Shown: piece by piece, positions 42,760 through 52,261 of the stretch
Layout of the letters: each line of letters opens with the position of its first letter
Position numbering within the stretch: the stretch's first letter is position 1
Source of the DNA: Macrococcus brunensis
GTDB lineage: Bacteria; Bacillota; Bacilli; Staphylococcales; Staphylococcaceae
Assembly: GCF_004359615.1 (NCBI RefSeq)
Contig: NZ_SCWA01000004.1
Location: 62,001 to 126,000 of the forward strand
DNA length: 64,000 nucleotides
Direction of reading: 5' to 3'
The notes under the pieces: model-generated
The model's database searches: none
What the model was told of the DNA's origin: nothing
The model's input: the letters and a program-made list of their open reading frames with translations, nothing else
Position numbers and translations under genes: made by a program

Positions 42760-43626
42760 ATGAAGACAAAAAGTTTTGCGTTCTGGCTGTTCCTCCTGCC
42801 TGTACTCGTCGCATTGTTAATGGTCATCATCGTCCCGTTTTTATATGGTATTTATTATTCATTTACCAACTGGAATGGTGATACATCGCAGGTGCCTGAC
42901 TTTATCGGCTTTGATAACTACATCAACCTGCTCAGTGATGACACATTTAAAAACGCGCTCTGGTTTACGTTCAAATATTCTATAGCAGCCGTATTCATCA
43001 TTAATATTATCGGTTTAGGACTGGCACTGTTAGTGACAAGTCGTATTAAATCAAGAAACTTCCTTCGTACGATTTTCTTCATGCCGAACTTGATCGGTGG
43101 ATTGATCTTAGGTTTCATCTGGCAGTTCATCTTCACGAAAGTATTTGCTTCTATCGGTGAGGCAATTGGTTCTGAATGGATGCAGGGTTGGCTCAGTGAT
43201 ACGACGACCGGCTTCTGGGGTATGGTCATTCTGTCTACTTGGCAGATGGCAGGTTATATCATGATTATCTATATCGCTTATCTGGAGAATGTGCCAGCTG
43301 ACTTACTTGAAGCAGCAGAAATAGACGGTGCGAATGCGTGGCAACGCTTCAAAAATATCACGTTCCCGCTTGTGGCCCCTGCTTTTACAGTCAGCATGTT
43401 CCTGACATTATCAGGTGCATTCAAGATTTACGACCAGAACTTATCACTGACGAACGGTGGTCCTGGTAACTCAACGAAAATGGTGGCGATGGATATTGTC
43501 GATACAGCGTTCAAAATGAACTTGATGGGTTCTGCCCAGGCGAAAGCGGTCATTTTCTTCCTGATCGTTACAGCTATCAGCTTAATCCAGGTTTACTACA
43601 ATAAGAAAAGAGAGGTGGAGATGTAA
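42760..43626 (+). CDS. malF: Sugar ABC transporter permease (MalF-like)
   Basis: A 288-residue membrane protein with six predicted segments. The binding-protein-dependent transport loop EAAEIDGANAWQRFKNITFPLVAPAF (about residues 183-208) gives the EAA coupling motif for the ATPase. It begins behind GAGGTGAAAAA and shares one base with the next permease gene. With the MalG-like protein it forms the channel; the ATPase is encoded at 49221. Confidence 0.9.
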   Translation: MKTKSFAFWLFLLPVLVALLMVIIVPFLYGIYYSFTNWNGDTSQVPDFIGFDNYINLLSDDTFKNALWFTFKYSIAAVFIINIIGLGLALLVTSRIKSRNFLRTIFFMPNLIGGLILGFIWQFIFTKVFASIGEAIGSEWMQGWLSDTTTGFWGMVILSTWQMAGYIMIIYIAYLENVPADLLEAAEIDGANAWQRFKNITFPLVAPAFTVSMFLTLSGAFKIYDQNLSLTNGGPGNSTKMVAMDIVDTAFKMNLMGSAQAKAVIFFLIVTAISLIQVYYNKKREVEM

Positions 43627-44435
43627 TGAAAGCAAAATGGTATATTCTTGAGGTTATTGCACTCGTTATCGGTCTTCTCTGGTTATCACCTTTCTACTTA
43701 ATGATTGTCAATGCCTTTAAAACAAAGCTTGAGATTTTCGATAATACCCTTGCATTACCGAAAGAAAAGACTTTCCAGAACTTTATCGATGCATTCCAGC
43801 AGCTGAACTTTGCACAGACGTTCCTGAACTCTGTTCTTGTATCGGTTGCCAGTGTTGCGCTGATCATTATCTTCTCCAGCATGGCGGCCTATGCACTTAG
43901 CCGTAACAAAGGAAAAGCATCTAACTTTATTTTCTTCGTATTCGTAGCAGCGATGCTCGTACCGTTCCAGTCTGTAATGATTCCACTCGTTAAGATTTTC
44001 GGGGATCTGCAGAGCTTGAATATCTGGGGGCTGATGTTTATGTACCTCGGTTTCGGTGCAAGCTTATCTATCTTCCTGTATCACGGTTCACTGCAGGGGA
44101 TTTCAAAATCGCTCGATGAAGCCGCAATGATTGATGGCGCGAGCAAATGGCAGATTTACTGGCATGTTATCTTCCCACTCTTAAAACCTATCTCAGTGAC
44201 AGTCGGTATCCTGAACGTCATTTGGATCTGGAATGACTATCTGTTACCAAGTTTAGTGCTCGGTCCTGGTCAGGAAACAATTCCGCTGAAGTTATTCTTA
44301 TTCTTCGGTCAGTATACGAAGCAGTGGCATTTCGCACTGGCAGGCTTAACGATTTCAATTATCCCTGTTATCATCGGTTACTTCTTTGCCCAGAAACAAA
44401 TCATCAAAGGTGTTTCTGACGGCGCAGTGAAATAA
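43626..44435 (+). CDS. malG: Sugar ABC transporter permease (MalG-like)
   Basis: A 269-residue membrane protein with six predicted segments and the EAA loop DEAAMIDGASKWQIYWHVIFPLLKP (about residues 160-184). The end (QKQIIKGVSDGAVK) is typical of carbohydrate uptake transporter-1 permeases. ATG 43626 overlaps the last base of the MalF-type gene with AGAGAGGTGGAG upstream. The regulator gene begins one base after its stop. Confidence 0.9.
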   Translation: MKAKWYILEVIALVIGLLWLSPFYLMIVNAFKTKLEIFDNTLALPKEKTFQNFIDAFQQLNFAQTFLNSVLVSVASVALIIIFSSMAAYALSRNKGKASNFIFFVFVAAMLVPFQSVMIPLVKIFGDLQSLNIWGLMFMYLGFGASLSIFLYHGSLQGISKSLDEAAMIDGASKWQIYWHVIFPLLKPISVTVGILNVIWIWNDYLLPSLVLGPGQETIPLKLFLFFGQYTKQWHFALAGLTISIIPVIIGYFFAQKQIIKGVSDGAVK

Positions 44436-44436
44436 G

Positions 44437-45447
44437 ATGGTAACGATTAAAGATGTCGCGAAAAGAGCGAATGTCGCACCTTCCACTGTTTCCCGGGTCA
44501 TCAGTAACAGTGATGCAATCAGTCAGAAGACGACTGAGAAAGTCCGGAGAATCATGGAAGAGATGGGCTACATCCCGAACGTTTCTGCAAGAAGACTTGT
44601 CACAAAGCAATCGAATACCATTGGTCTCCTGCTCAAATCATCTTCTAAAGAGATGCGGCAGAATCCATTTTTCACAGATGTACTGATGAGTATCTCGAAA
44701 GTCTGTAAAGACAACGGATATTCAACGGTCATCTCGACAAGTAAAGAAGAAGCTGAACTGCTGCACGAAGTAAAAGAAATGGTCAGCAGTAATGCAGTTG
44801 ACGGCTTTATCGTCCTCTATTCAAAAGAAGAAGATGCAGTCCTGGATTATCTGCGCAAGCTGGATTGTCCTTATGTCATCATCGGTAAGAAGCTGAATCA
44901 ATCCACAGATATTTTTATTGATAATAATAATGTCGAAGCATCGTTTAAACTGACACAGTATTTAATCGATCTGGGCCACGAAAAGATTGCCTTTATCGCA
45001 GAGAATAAGACATATGCAGTTAACATAGACCGTCTGACAGGTTACAAGCAGGCCTGTACGGATGCGGGTCTTGAGCTTTCTGTTTTTGAAGGCGCTGCAG
45101 GAACAGAAGATGTGAAGCATATCGTACAAAATATGCCCGAGGAAATAACAGCGATTATTACATCGGACAGCATGATGAATCTGAATGTCTTAAGTGAGCT
45201 TTATCTTTTAGGCAGACGCATTCCGGATGATATACAGACGGCTACTTTTAATGACTCCTATCTGAATGAAGCGGCATGCCCGCCTCAGACAGTGGTCGAT
45301 ATTTTTCCGGAGCGTCTTGGTCAGGAAGCAGCCAGCCGATTAATTGAATATTTATGTCATCGTGATATGCTGAAAGTGAGTAAAATGATTCCCACTCGTA
45401 TTATTGAACGACAGTCTACAAAACGATTAAAGGAGAGAGACAAATGA
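44437..45447 (+). CDS. LacI-family transcriptional regulator of the sugar operon
   Basis: A 336-residue repressor. The N-terminal helix-turn-helix and hinge ([20 protein letters not shown] at residues 3-22, then [12 protein letters not shown]) are standard LacI/MalR type. The rest is a periplasmic-binding-like sugar domain ([13 protein letters not shown] near residue 200, [20 protein letters not shown] near residue 262). Its place inside the operon, and a perfect LacI-type palindrome before the first gene, indicate self-regulation by the operon's sugar. It overlaps the next gene (ATGA). Confidence 0.9.
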   Translation: MVTIKDVAKRANVAPSTVSRVISNSDAISQKTTEKVRRIMEEMGYIPNVSARRLVTKQSNTIGLLLKSSSKEMRQNPFFTDVLMSISKVCKDNGYSTVISTSKEEAELLHEVKEMVSSNAVDGFIVLYSKEEDAVLDYLRKLDCPYVIIGKKLNQSTDIFIDNNNVEASFKLTQYLIDLGHEKIAFIAENKTYAVNIDRLTGYKQACTDAGLELSVFEGAAGTEDVKHIVQNMPEEITAIITSDSMMNLNVLSELYLLGRRIPDDIQTATFNDSYLNEAACPPQTVVDIFPERLGQEAASRLIEYLCHRDMLKVSKMIPTRIIERQSTKRLKERDK

Positions 45448-46172
45448 AAGTGACAGTATGGAATGAATTCAGACATGAAAAAGAATCAGAGAAAGTCAGA
45501 AGCGTTTATCCAGAAGGTATTCATCAGCAGATAGCATCGTTTATAGAAGATGCTGAAGTCACAACAGCGACACTGGACGATCCGGAACATGGTCTGACAG
45601 AAGAAGTACTGAACCAGACAGATGTCTTGATCTGGTGGGGCCATAAAGCACATGACGAAGTGCAGGACGCGATCGTTGACCGTGTTCATAAGCGTGTTTT
45701 AGAAGGCATGGGACTGGTGGTCCTTCATTCCGGGCATTTCTCTAAAGTCTTCAAGAAGCTGATGGGCACTGGCTGTGACCTGAAGTGGCGTGAAGCAGGG
45801 GAAAAAGAACGAATCTGGACCGTGATGCCGAACCACCCGATTGCAGAAGGAATCGGTGAATATTTTGAGCTGGAACAGGAAGAAATGTACGGCGAGCATT
45901 TTGATATTCCGGCGCCGGAGGAACTCATATTCGTCAGCTGGTTCCAGGGCGGTGAAGTGTTCCGCTCAGGCGCAACCTTCAAACGAGGAAACGGTAAGAT
46001 TTTCTATTTCCGTCCCGGTCACGAAACGTATCCGACTTATTACAATGAGAACGTACAGCGCGTCATCAATAACGCAGTGAAATGGGCACGTCCAACAACG
46101 AATGCGTATCCGACATACGGTAACTATCAGCCGCTTGAAGACTTGGGTAAAGGGGAGAAGACAGATGTTTAA
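45444..46172 (+). CDS. ThuA-like protein (trehalose-utilisation family)
   Basis: A 242-residue protein of the ThuA family, which has a glutamine-amidotransferase-like fold. Motifs are [13 protein letters not shown] at the start, [13 protein letters not shown] (about residues 61-73), [14 protein letters not shown] (about residues 89-102) and [14 protein letters not shown] near residue 190. ThuA proteins are encoded with sugar oxidoreductases in trehalose and related disaccharide clusters, where 3-keto sugars occur; the exact reaction is unclear. It overlaps genes on both sides, so its product is likely needed in step with the dehydrogenases. Confidence 0.85.
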   Translation: MKVTVWNEFRHEKESEKVRSVYPEGIHQQIASFIEDAEVTTATLDDPEHGLTEEVLNQTDVLIWWGHKAHDEVQDAIVDRVHKRVLEGMGLVVLHSGHFSKVFKKLMGTGCDLKWREAGEKERIWTVMPNHPIAEGIGEYFELEQEEMYGEHFDIPAPEELIFVSWFQGGEVFRSGATFKRGNGKIFYFRPGHETYPTYYNENVQRVINNAVKWARPTTNAYPTYGNYQPLEDLGKGEKTDV

Positions 46173-47181
46173 AGTAGGAATCATCGGTTGCGGCAGTATC
46201 GCAACACATCGCCATATCCCCGAGTATCAGCAGAACAAGAACGCTGAGATTATCGCTTACTGTGACGTCGTCAAAGAACGCAGCGACGAGCTCGCGGCAG
46301 AATTTGGTGGCACAAGCTACAGTGATTATCATGAACTACTGCAGAATCCCGATGTCGAAGTCGTCAGTATCTGTACACCCAACTATCTGCATGCAGAGAT
46401 GACAATAGCAGCACTTCATGCAGGCAAGCATGTTCTCTGTGAGAAACCGATGGCAACTTCACTTGAAGATGCAGATGCCATGATCAAAGCAGCAGAAGAA
46501 AACGGCAGAACATTGATGATCGGACATAACCAGCGTATCAACGAGGCGCATCAGCAGGCGAAAAAAGATATCGCTGCAGGCAAGCTCGGTAAACTCTATT
46601 CGTTCAAGACGACGTTCGGTCACCCGGGACCAGAGGACTGGAGTGTCGACGGACCTGATAGCTGGTTCTTTGACAAAAAACGTGCATTTATCGGGGCGAT
46701 GGGAGACCTTGGTGTGCATAAAGCAGACTTAATGCGTTATATACTGGGGACCGAATTCACAGAAGTCGGTGCGATGATTGAGACATCTGCGAAAAAAGCA
46801 GATGTTGATGACAATGCAGTGCTAATTCTGAAGACAGCTGACGGTATTATCGGAACATTAAGTGCCTCATGGGCTTACAATGGTCAGGAAGACAACAGCA
46901 CGATTATATACGGCGAAAAAGGTATTCTGAAATTGAACGCAGATGACGTCTATACTTATCAGTTCGTCAGCTCAGATGGTCAGATTGAAAAAGAACAGCT
47001 CGGTGAAATACAGACAAATGAAGAAGGCGGTCAGAAGAATTCCCATACGATTGATGCATTCATCAAAGCGCTGACAAATAATGAAGCACCGATCTGTGAC
47101 GGATACGAAGGCCGTGCATCGTTGAACGTCATCATTAAAGCGATAGAATCAGCACAAACTAAATCGATTACACTTATTTAA
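46165..47181 (+). CDS. Gfo/Idh/MocA-family sugar oxidoreductase 1
   Basis: A 338-residue NAD(P)-dependent enzyme. The Rossmann loop [13 protein letters not shown] is at residues 5-17, the family Lys in VLCEKPMAT at about 93-101, and the catalytic Asp/His region in [14 protein letters not shown] near residue 188. Such enzymes oxidise a sugar hydroxyl, often C3 of a glucoside. ATG 46165 follows AGGGGAGAAG and lies within the end of the thuA-like gene; the long upstream frame is not real. A second paralogue follows at once. Confidence 0.88.
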   Translation: MFKVGIIGCGSIATHRHIPEYQQNKNAEIIAYCDVVKERSDELAAEFGGTSYSDYHELLQNPDVEVVSICTPNYLHAEMTIAALHAGKHVLCEKPMATSLEDADAMIKAAEENGRTLMIGHNQRINEAHQQAKKDIAAGKLGKLYSFKTTFGHPGPEDWSVDGPDSWFFDKKRAFIGAMGDLGVHKADLMRYILGTEFTEVGAMIETSAKKADVDDNAVLILKTADGIIGTLSASWAYNGQEDNSTIIYGEKGILKLNADDVYTYQFVSSDGQIEKEQLGEIQTNEEGGQKNSHTIDAFIKALTNNEAPICDGYEGRASLNVIIKAIESAQTKSITLI

Positions 47182-47193
47182 GGAGCGTTTGTT

Positions 47194-48237
47194 ATGACGA
47201 AAGTCAGACTAGGTATAGCAGGTGTCGGCGGTATTGCGACAGACAGACACATTCCGACATTCAGAAATTTTGAACAGGTTGAAATCACACATGTCTATGA
47301 TATCAATACGGAGCGTGCAATGATTGTCGCCAACCAGTTTCAGATACCGCACGTCGCTTCCAGTTATGAAGAGATGCTTGACCATATTGATGCGGTCGTT
47401 ATCACGACACCGAACAAGTTCCATGCGCCACTGACGATAGCAGCACTTGAAAAAAATATCTCCGTGATGTGCGAAAAACCGATGGCGACGACGCAGGCAG
47501 AAGCAGATGCCATGGTTAAAGCGGAAGAAAAGAGCGACGGTGTACTCCATATTGCTTACCATTATCGCTTTATGAAAGAAGCGATTGCAGCTAAGAAAAT
47601 CATCGATAAGGGCATTATCGGTGAGCCGTTAGTCGTCCGGGTCAAAGCCATGCGTCGACGTAAAGTACCAGGCTGGGGCGTGTTCACGAACAAAGAACTA
47701 CAAGGTGGGGGTGCCCTGATTGATTACGGCTGTCATTTACTGGATCTTGCGATGTGGCTGACAGGGAATCAGAAACCAGTCGAAGTATCAGCGCAGACTT
47801 ACAATAGCCTGAGCCGTATGCCGAACCCAGTCAATGAGTGGGGAGTGTTCAATCCGGAGACGTTTGAAGTGGATGACCATGTGACAGCTTTCATCCGTTT
47901 TGAGAACAACGTGACAATGCTCTTTGAGACGAGCTGGGCTGCTAACGTCGAGAGTGACGAAGAGCATATCAGTATTTCCGGTACGAAAGGCGGTCTGAAT
48001 GTCTTCGAAATGAAAGTCAACCAGGCAGACGATACATTGATGACGACGCTTAATATAGACTATATCCAGATTGATCATCCGTTCCAGCATCTGCAGGCAG
48101 AGAACTTCATTTCAGCGATTACTGACGGGACGCCTTTACGCGTGCAGTCAACAGAAGCAAAAGACGTCTCAAGTGTAATAGAAGCGATTTATTTAAGTGC
48201 ACAAAAACAGCAGGCGATTCGAATAGAGGGGGAGTAA
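47194..48237 (+). CDS. Gfo/Idh/MocA-family sugar oxidoreductase 2
   Basis: A 347-residue paralogue of the preceding enzyme. Motifs are LGIAGVGGIATDRH (residues 6-19), VMCEKPMATTQAEAD (about 91-105) and GGGALIDYGCHLLDLAMWL (about 171-189). The pair may oxidise and reduce the same sugar position in turn, or act on different anomers. AGGAGCG precedes ATG 47194. The next gene starts two bases after its stop. Confidence 0.88.
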   Translation: MTKVRLGIAGVGGIATDRHIPTFRNFEQVEITHVYDINTERAMIVANQFQIPHVASSYEEMLDHIDAVVITTPNKFHAPLTIAALEKNISVMCEKPMATTQAEADAMVKAEEKSDGVLHIAYHYRFMKEAIAAKKIIDKGIIGEPLVVRVKAMRRRKVPGWGVFTNKELQGGGALIDYGCHLLDLAMWLTGNQKPVEVSAQTYNSLSRMPNPVNEWGVFNPETFEVDDHVTAFIRFENNVTMLFETSWAANVESDEEHISISGTKGGLNVFEMKVNQADDTLMTTLNIDYIQIDHPFQHLQAENFISAITDGTPLRVQSTEAKDVSSVIEAIYLSAQKQQAIRIEGE

Positions 48238-48239
48238 TA

Positions 48240-49208
48240 ATGAAACTAGGTGTATTTAATCCACTTTTCAATGACAAATCTTTCGAAGAGATGCTTGATT
48301 ATGTTCAGGCATCAGGTGTAGAAGCAGTAGAAGTAGGCACTGGCGGCTATCCAGGCAGCAAACACATCGATGTTGACCAGTTACTCGAAGACGAAGCTGC
48401 ACGTGAAGCTTATTTAAAAGCATTTGCAGAACATGGTCTTTTTATTTCATCATTCAGCTGTCACGGCAACCCGATTTCTCCGGATGCTGATTTCCGTAGA
48501 GAATCAGATGAGACGCTCCGAAAAACAATCAAACTGGCGGCGCTGATGAATGTGCCGGTCGTCAATACTTTCAGTGGAACAGCGGGCGAGTCAGAAGAGG
48601 CGAAGCAGCCGAACTGGCCGGTTGTCGCGTGGCCGACAGAATATGCAGATATCTATAACTGGCAGTGGGAGAACAAATTGATTCCGTACTGGCAGGACAT
48701 CGCAGAAGTTGCGAAAGAAGCGAACGTCAAAATCGGTTTAGAGCTACACGGCGGTTTCCTTGTTCATTCGCCGTATACTTTACTTAAACTAAGAGAAGCA
48801 ACGAATAAATTTATTGGGGCAAACCTTGATCCGAGCCATATGTGGTGGCAAGGAATTGACCCGGTGGCAGCGATTAAGATTTTAGGTAAAGAAAATGCGA
48901 TTCATCACTTCCATGCGAAGGACACGTATCTCGATCAAGACAACATCAATATGTACGGTCTTTTAGATATGCAGCCTTACGGTGATGTTAAGACGCGCAG
49001 CTGGACGTTCAGAAGTGTCGGCTGTGGTCATGATATGACAGAATGGACACAGATGATGAGTGCGCTTAGAACATATAACTATGATTATGTAGTCAGTATA
49101 GAACATGAAGATCCGCTGATGTCGATTGAAGAAGGATTCCAGACAGCAGTCCGTAACTTAAAGCAAGTCATCATTAAAGAGACACCGACAGATATGTGGT
49201 GGGCTTAA
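48240..49208 (+). CDS. Sugar isomerase/epimerase-like TIM-barrel protein
   Basis: A 322-residue member of the xylose-isomerase-like TIM-barrel (AP endonuclease 2) superfamily. Likely metal ligands are Glu in LELHGG (about residue 169), Asp and His in NLDPSHM (about 196-200), His in HHFHAKD (about 226) and Glu in SIEHED (about 288). Relatives act on keto sugars or as 3-keto-glucoside epimerases or lyases. The gene follows two oxidoreductases with only a two-base gap, so it probably handles their keto product. The exact reaction is unknown. Confidence 0.83.
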   Translation: MKLGVFNPLFNDKSFEEMLDYVQASGVEAVEVGTGGYPGSKHIDVDQLLEDEAAREAYLKAFAEHGLFISSFSCHGNPISPDADFRRESDETLRKTIKLAALMNVPVVNTFSGTAGESEEAKQPNWPVVAWPTEYADIYNWQWENKLIPYWQDIAEVAKEANVKIGLELHGGFLVHSPYTLLKLREATNKFIGANLDPSHMWWQGIDPVAAIKILGKENAIHHFHAKDTYLDQDNINMYGLLDMQPYGDVKTRSWTFRSVGCGHDMTEWTQMMSALRTYNYDYVVSIEHEDPLMSIEEGFQTAVRNLKQVIIKETPTDMWWA

Positions 49209-49220
49209 GGAGGAAATTAA

Positions 49221-50369
49221 ATGGCAGAACTTAAACTGGATCACATCCAGAAAACATACGACGGTGGTAATACAGTCGTCAAAGATTTTAATTTACACAT
49301 TCAGGATAAAGAATTCATCGTCTTTGTCGGTCCGTCGGGTTGCGGTAAGTCGACCACACTGCGTATGATTGCGGGATTAGAAGACATCACAGGCGGTGAC
49401 TTATTAATAGACGGCGTTCGCGTGAATGATGTACCCCCTAAAAACCGTGATATCGCGATGGTCTTCCAGAACTACGCACTTTATCCGCATATGACCGTAT
49501 TTGATAACATGGCATTTGGTCTTAAATTACGTAAGATGCCAAAAGATGAAATTAAGACTCGTGTCCACGAGGCAGCAGAAATTTTAGGTTTGACGGAATA
49601 CTTGAATCGTAAACCTAAAGCGCTGTCAGGTGGTCAGCGTCAGCGTGTGGCATTAGGACGTGCGATTGTCCGTGAAGCAAAAGTCTTCTTAATGGATGAA
49701 CCGCTGTCAAACCTTGATGCGAAACTCCGTGTACAGATGCGTGCTGAAATCTCTAAACTGCATCATCGCCTGCAGACAACGACAATCTACGTCACCCATG
49801 ATCAGACAGAAGCGCTGACAATGGCGACACGTATTGTTGTTCTTAATAAAGGGGATATCATGCAAGTCGGCACACCGAAAGAAGTCTATGATTACCCGGA
49901 AAATATCTTTGTTGCGGAATTTATCGGCTCACCGCCAATGAATATCTTCTCAGCACAGCTGCGAGGTAACCAGCTGCATATTGGTGAGTATTCATTCGAT
50001 GTGCCGGAAAGCACACTTCGTACGTTAGAAGCAAAAGGCTACAAAGATAAGCCGGTTAAGTTCGGTATTCGTCCAGAAGACATCCATGATGAACCCGTCT
50101 TCATTCAGTCATCTGAAGGCACTTCATTTGAGACAAAAGTAACTGTCAGCGAACTACATGGTTCAGAAGTCATGGTGTACAGTACATTTGAAAATCAGGA
50201 GTTTATTTCTAAGCTGGATGCGCGTAATGACTATCAGCCGGGAGACATCATTCGTCTCGCGATGGATATGAATAAAGCACACTTCTTCGATGCTGAGACA
50301 GGTGAACGTATTCGCTTGGCAGCAGAAGAACGCAGACGCGAAGCGAAAGTTAAAGTCGACCAAGTTTAA
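49221..50369 (+). CDS. msmX: Multiple-sugar ABC transporter ATPase (MsmX/MalK-like)
   Basis: A 382-residue ATPase of the carbohydrate uptake transporter-1 class. Walker A is GPSGCGKST (about residues 38-46), signature LSGGQRQRVALGRAIVR (about 135-151), Walker B VFLMDEPLSNLDAKLR (about 155-170) and the switch His follows in YVTHDQTEA. The C-terminal 140 residues form the TOBE regulatory domain. AAGGAGGAAATTA precedes ATG. It presumably drives the MalFG-type permeases encoded 5 kb upstream and may serve others. Confidence 0.92.
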   Translation: MAELKLDHIQKTYDGGNTVVKDFNLHIQDKEFIVFVGPSGCGKSTTLRMIAGLEDITGGDLLIDGVRVNDVPPKNRDIAMVFQNYALYPHMTVFDNMAFGLKLRKMPKDEIKTRVHEAAEILGLTEYLNRKPKALSGGQRQRVALGRAIVREAKVFLMDEPLSNLDAKLRVQMRAEISKLHHRLQTTTIYVTHDQTEALTMATRIVVLNKGDIMQVGTPKEVYDYPENIFVAEFIGSPPMNIFSAQLRGNQLHIGEYSFDVPESTLRTLEAKGYKDKPVKFGIRPEDIHDEPVFIQSSEGTSFETKVTVSELHGSEVMVYSTFENQEFISKLDARNDYQPGDIIRLAMDMNKAHFFDAETGERIRLAAEERRREAKVKVDQV

Positions 50370-50394
50370 TGTTTGAAATGAGGATGAATAGCTG

Positions 50395-50414
50395 TTAACA
50401 TGCATAAATGTTAA
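50395..50414 (+). repeat. Inverted repeat before the alpha-glucosidase gene
   Basis: TTAACAT and ATGTTAA are perfectly inverted around GCATAA in the 84-base gap, 39 bases before the start. It may be an mRNA hairpin or an operator; the absence of a T run speaks against a terminator. Confidence 0.45.
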
Positions 50415-50453
50415 TGGCTTTCTTTATGGCTGAATACAGGAGGATATAACAAA

Positions 50454-52124
50454 ATGGAACGTATCTGGTGGAAAGAAGCGGTATGCTATCAAGTGTATCC
50501 ACGTAGTTTTAAGGATTCAAATGGCGACGGAATTGGTGATATCAACGGTATCACAGAGAAACTGGACTATCTGCAGGATTTAGGAATCGATGTCATCTGG
50601 GTCAGCCCGATCTATAAGTCTCCAAATGATGATAACGGCTATGATATCAGTGACTACCAGGCTATTATGCGGGATTTCGGTACAATGGAAGATTTCGACC
50701 GCCTGCTTTTAGAAGTGCATTCACGGGGGATGAAACTGATCATGGATCTTGTCATCAACCATACAAGTGATGAGCATCCATGGTTCATTGAATCACGTAT
50801 TTCAAAAGACAATCCGAAACGTGACTGGTACATCTGGCAGGACGCTAAAGACGGTAAGGAGCCGAATAACTGGGCGAGTATCTTTGAGGGTTCTGCCTGG
50901 GAGTATGATGTCACGACTGATCAATATTTCATGCATGTCTTCAGCCGTAAACAGCCCGATTTAAACTGGGAAAACAAAGAGATGCGCGAAACTATCTATA
51001 ATATGGTCAACTGGTGGCTGGATAAAGGTATCGACGGATTTCGTGTTGATGCGATCAGCCATATCAGAAAATCATTTGACAAAGGGGATCTGCCGAATCC
51101 TCATAACCTGAATTATGTCGATTCATTTGAAGCGCATATGAACCAGCCGGGTATTCATCAGTATTTAGAAGAGCTGAAAGAAAAGACTTTCTCTAAATAT
51201 GATATTATGACGGTCGGCGAAGCGAATGGTGTCACGACTGAAGATGCAGATGTATGGGTCGGTGAAAAAGAAGGTAAGTTCAATATGGTCTTCCAGTTTG
51301 AACACTTAAATCTCTGGGACCACAATATCGGAACAAGCTTTGACATTCTGGGTTACAAGAAAGTACTGGCGAACTGGCAGAAAGGACTTGAAAACAGAGG
51401 CTGGAATGCGCTTTTCATTGAAAACCATGACCGACCGCGTGTCTCTTCTACATGGGCAGATGACAAAGATCACTGGTATGAAAGTTCGACCAGCCATGCG
51501 ACAGTGTATATGCTGCTGCAAGGCACACCGTTCATCTATCAGGGCCAGGAAATCGGTATGACGAACTATCCGTTCAAAGACATCACAGAATTTGATGATG
51601 TCCATGCGAAGAACATCTATAACAACGAGCTCATCAATGGCGCGTCTAAAGAAGAAGTGATAGAGATGCTGCAACGTATCAGCCGTGATAACTCACGGAC
51701 ACCGATGCAGTGGGATGCATCTGACAACGCAGGCTTTACGACAGGACATCCATGGATGAAAGTCAATCCGAACTATCCTTATTTAAACGTTGCACATCAG
51801 CTTGAGCGTGAAGATTCGATTCTTAACTTCTATAAAAAACTCATCAAGTTTAAAAAAGACAATCTGATTATGACATATGGGACGTTCGACCTGGTGTATC
51901 CGGAGCACGAAACGGTATTCGCGTATACAAGAACACTGGGAGACGAAAAAGTTCTTGTTATCGGTAACCTGGATAATCAGAAAGTAGAGCTTGATGACTC
52001 TGAAAACCTTGAATTCAATGCAAAGCAATTAATCATTTCGAACTACGATTACGGTTTTGACATTAAAACAAGCAACAGCATTCAGTTACAACCCTATGAA
52101 GTCCGCGTCTATCGCCTGGCGTAA
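50454..52124 (+). CDS. malA: GH13 alpha-glucosidase (oligo-1,6-glucosidase type)
   Basis: A 556-residue cytosolic alpha-glucosidase of glycoside hydrolase family 13. The N-terminus MERIWWKEAVCYQVYPRSF and the regions DLVINHTSDEHPWF (about residues 98-111), GFRVDAISHI (nucleophile Asp, about 198), TVGEANGV (acid/base Glu, about 254) and FIENHDRPR (third Asp, about 326) are all present. Val in the first region (VINHTSD) fits alpha-1,6 or broad specificity rather than strict maltase. AGGAGGATAT precedes ATG 50454. It closes the operon before a terminator. Confidence 0.92.
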   Translation: MERIWWKEAVCYQVYPRSFKDSNGDGIGDINGITEKLDYLQDLGIDVIWVSPIYKSPNDDNGYDISDYQAIMRDFGTMEDFDRLLLEVHSRGMKLIMDLVINHTSDEHPWFIESRISKDNPKRDWYIWQDAKDGKEPNNWASIFEGSAWEYDVTTDQYFMHVFSRKQPDLNWENKEMRETIYNMVNWWLDKGIDGFRVDAISHIRKSFDKGDLPNPHNLNYVDSFEAHMNQPGIHQYLEELKEKTFSKYDIMTVGEANGVTTEDADVWVGEKEGKFNMVFQFEHLNLWDHNIGTSFDILGYKKVLANWQKGLENRGWNALFIENHDRPRVSSTWADDKDHWYESSTSHATVYMLLQGTPFIYQGQEIGMTNYPFKDITEFDDVHAKNIYNNELINGASKEEVIEMLQRISRDNSRTPMQWDASDNAGFTTGHPWMKVNPNYPYLNVAHQLEREDSILNFYKKLIKFKKDNLIMTYGTFDLVYPEHETVFAYTRTLGDEKVLVIGNLDNQKVELDDSENLEFNAKQLIISNYDYGFDIKTSNSIQLQPYEVRVYRLA

Positions 52125-52132
52125 TATGATGA

Positions 52133-52165
52133 CTCTCTTCTGCAGATGCAGAAAGAGGGTTTTTT
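52133..52165 (+). terminator. Rho-independent terminator of the sugar operon
   Basis: CTCTCTTCTGCA and TGCAGAAAGAGGG form a long stem with one mismatch, then TTTTTT. Confidence 0.88.
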
Positions 52166-52261
52166 ACATATTTAATAATATGTTTACATTATCTACATAT
52201 TCACTCCATATTCAATTGATAAAATAATAAAGCATTTAATCATAAGAAGAGGAGTAACGGG

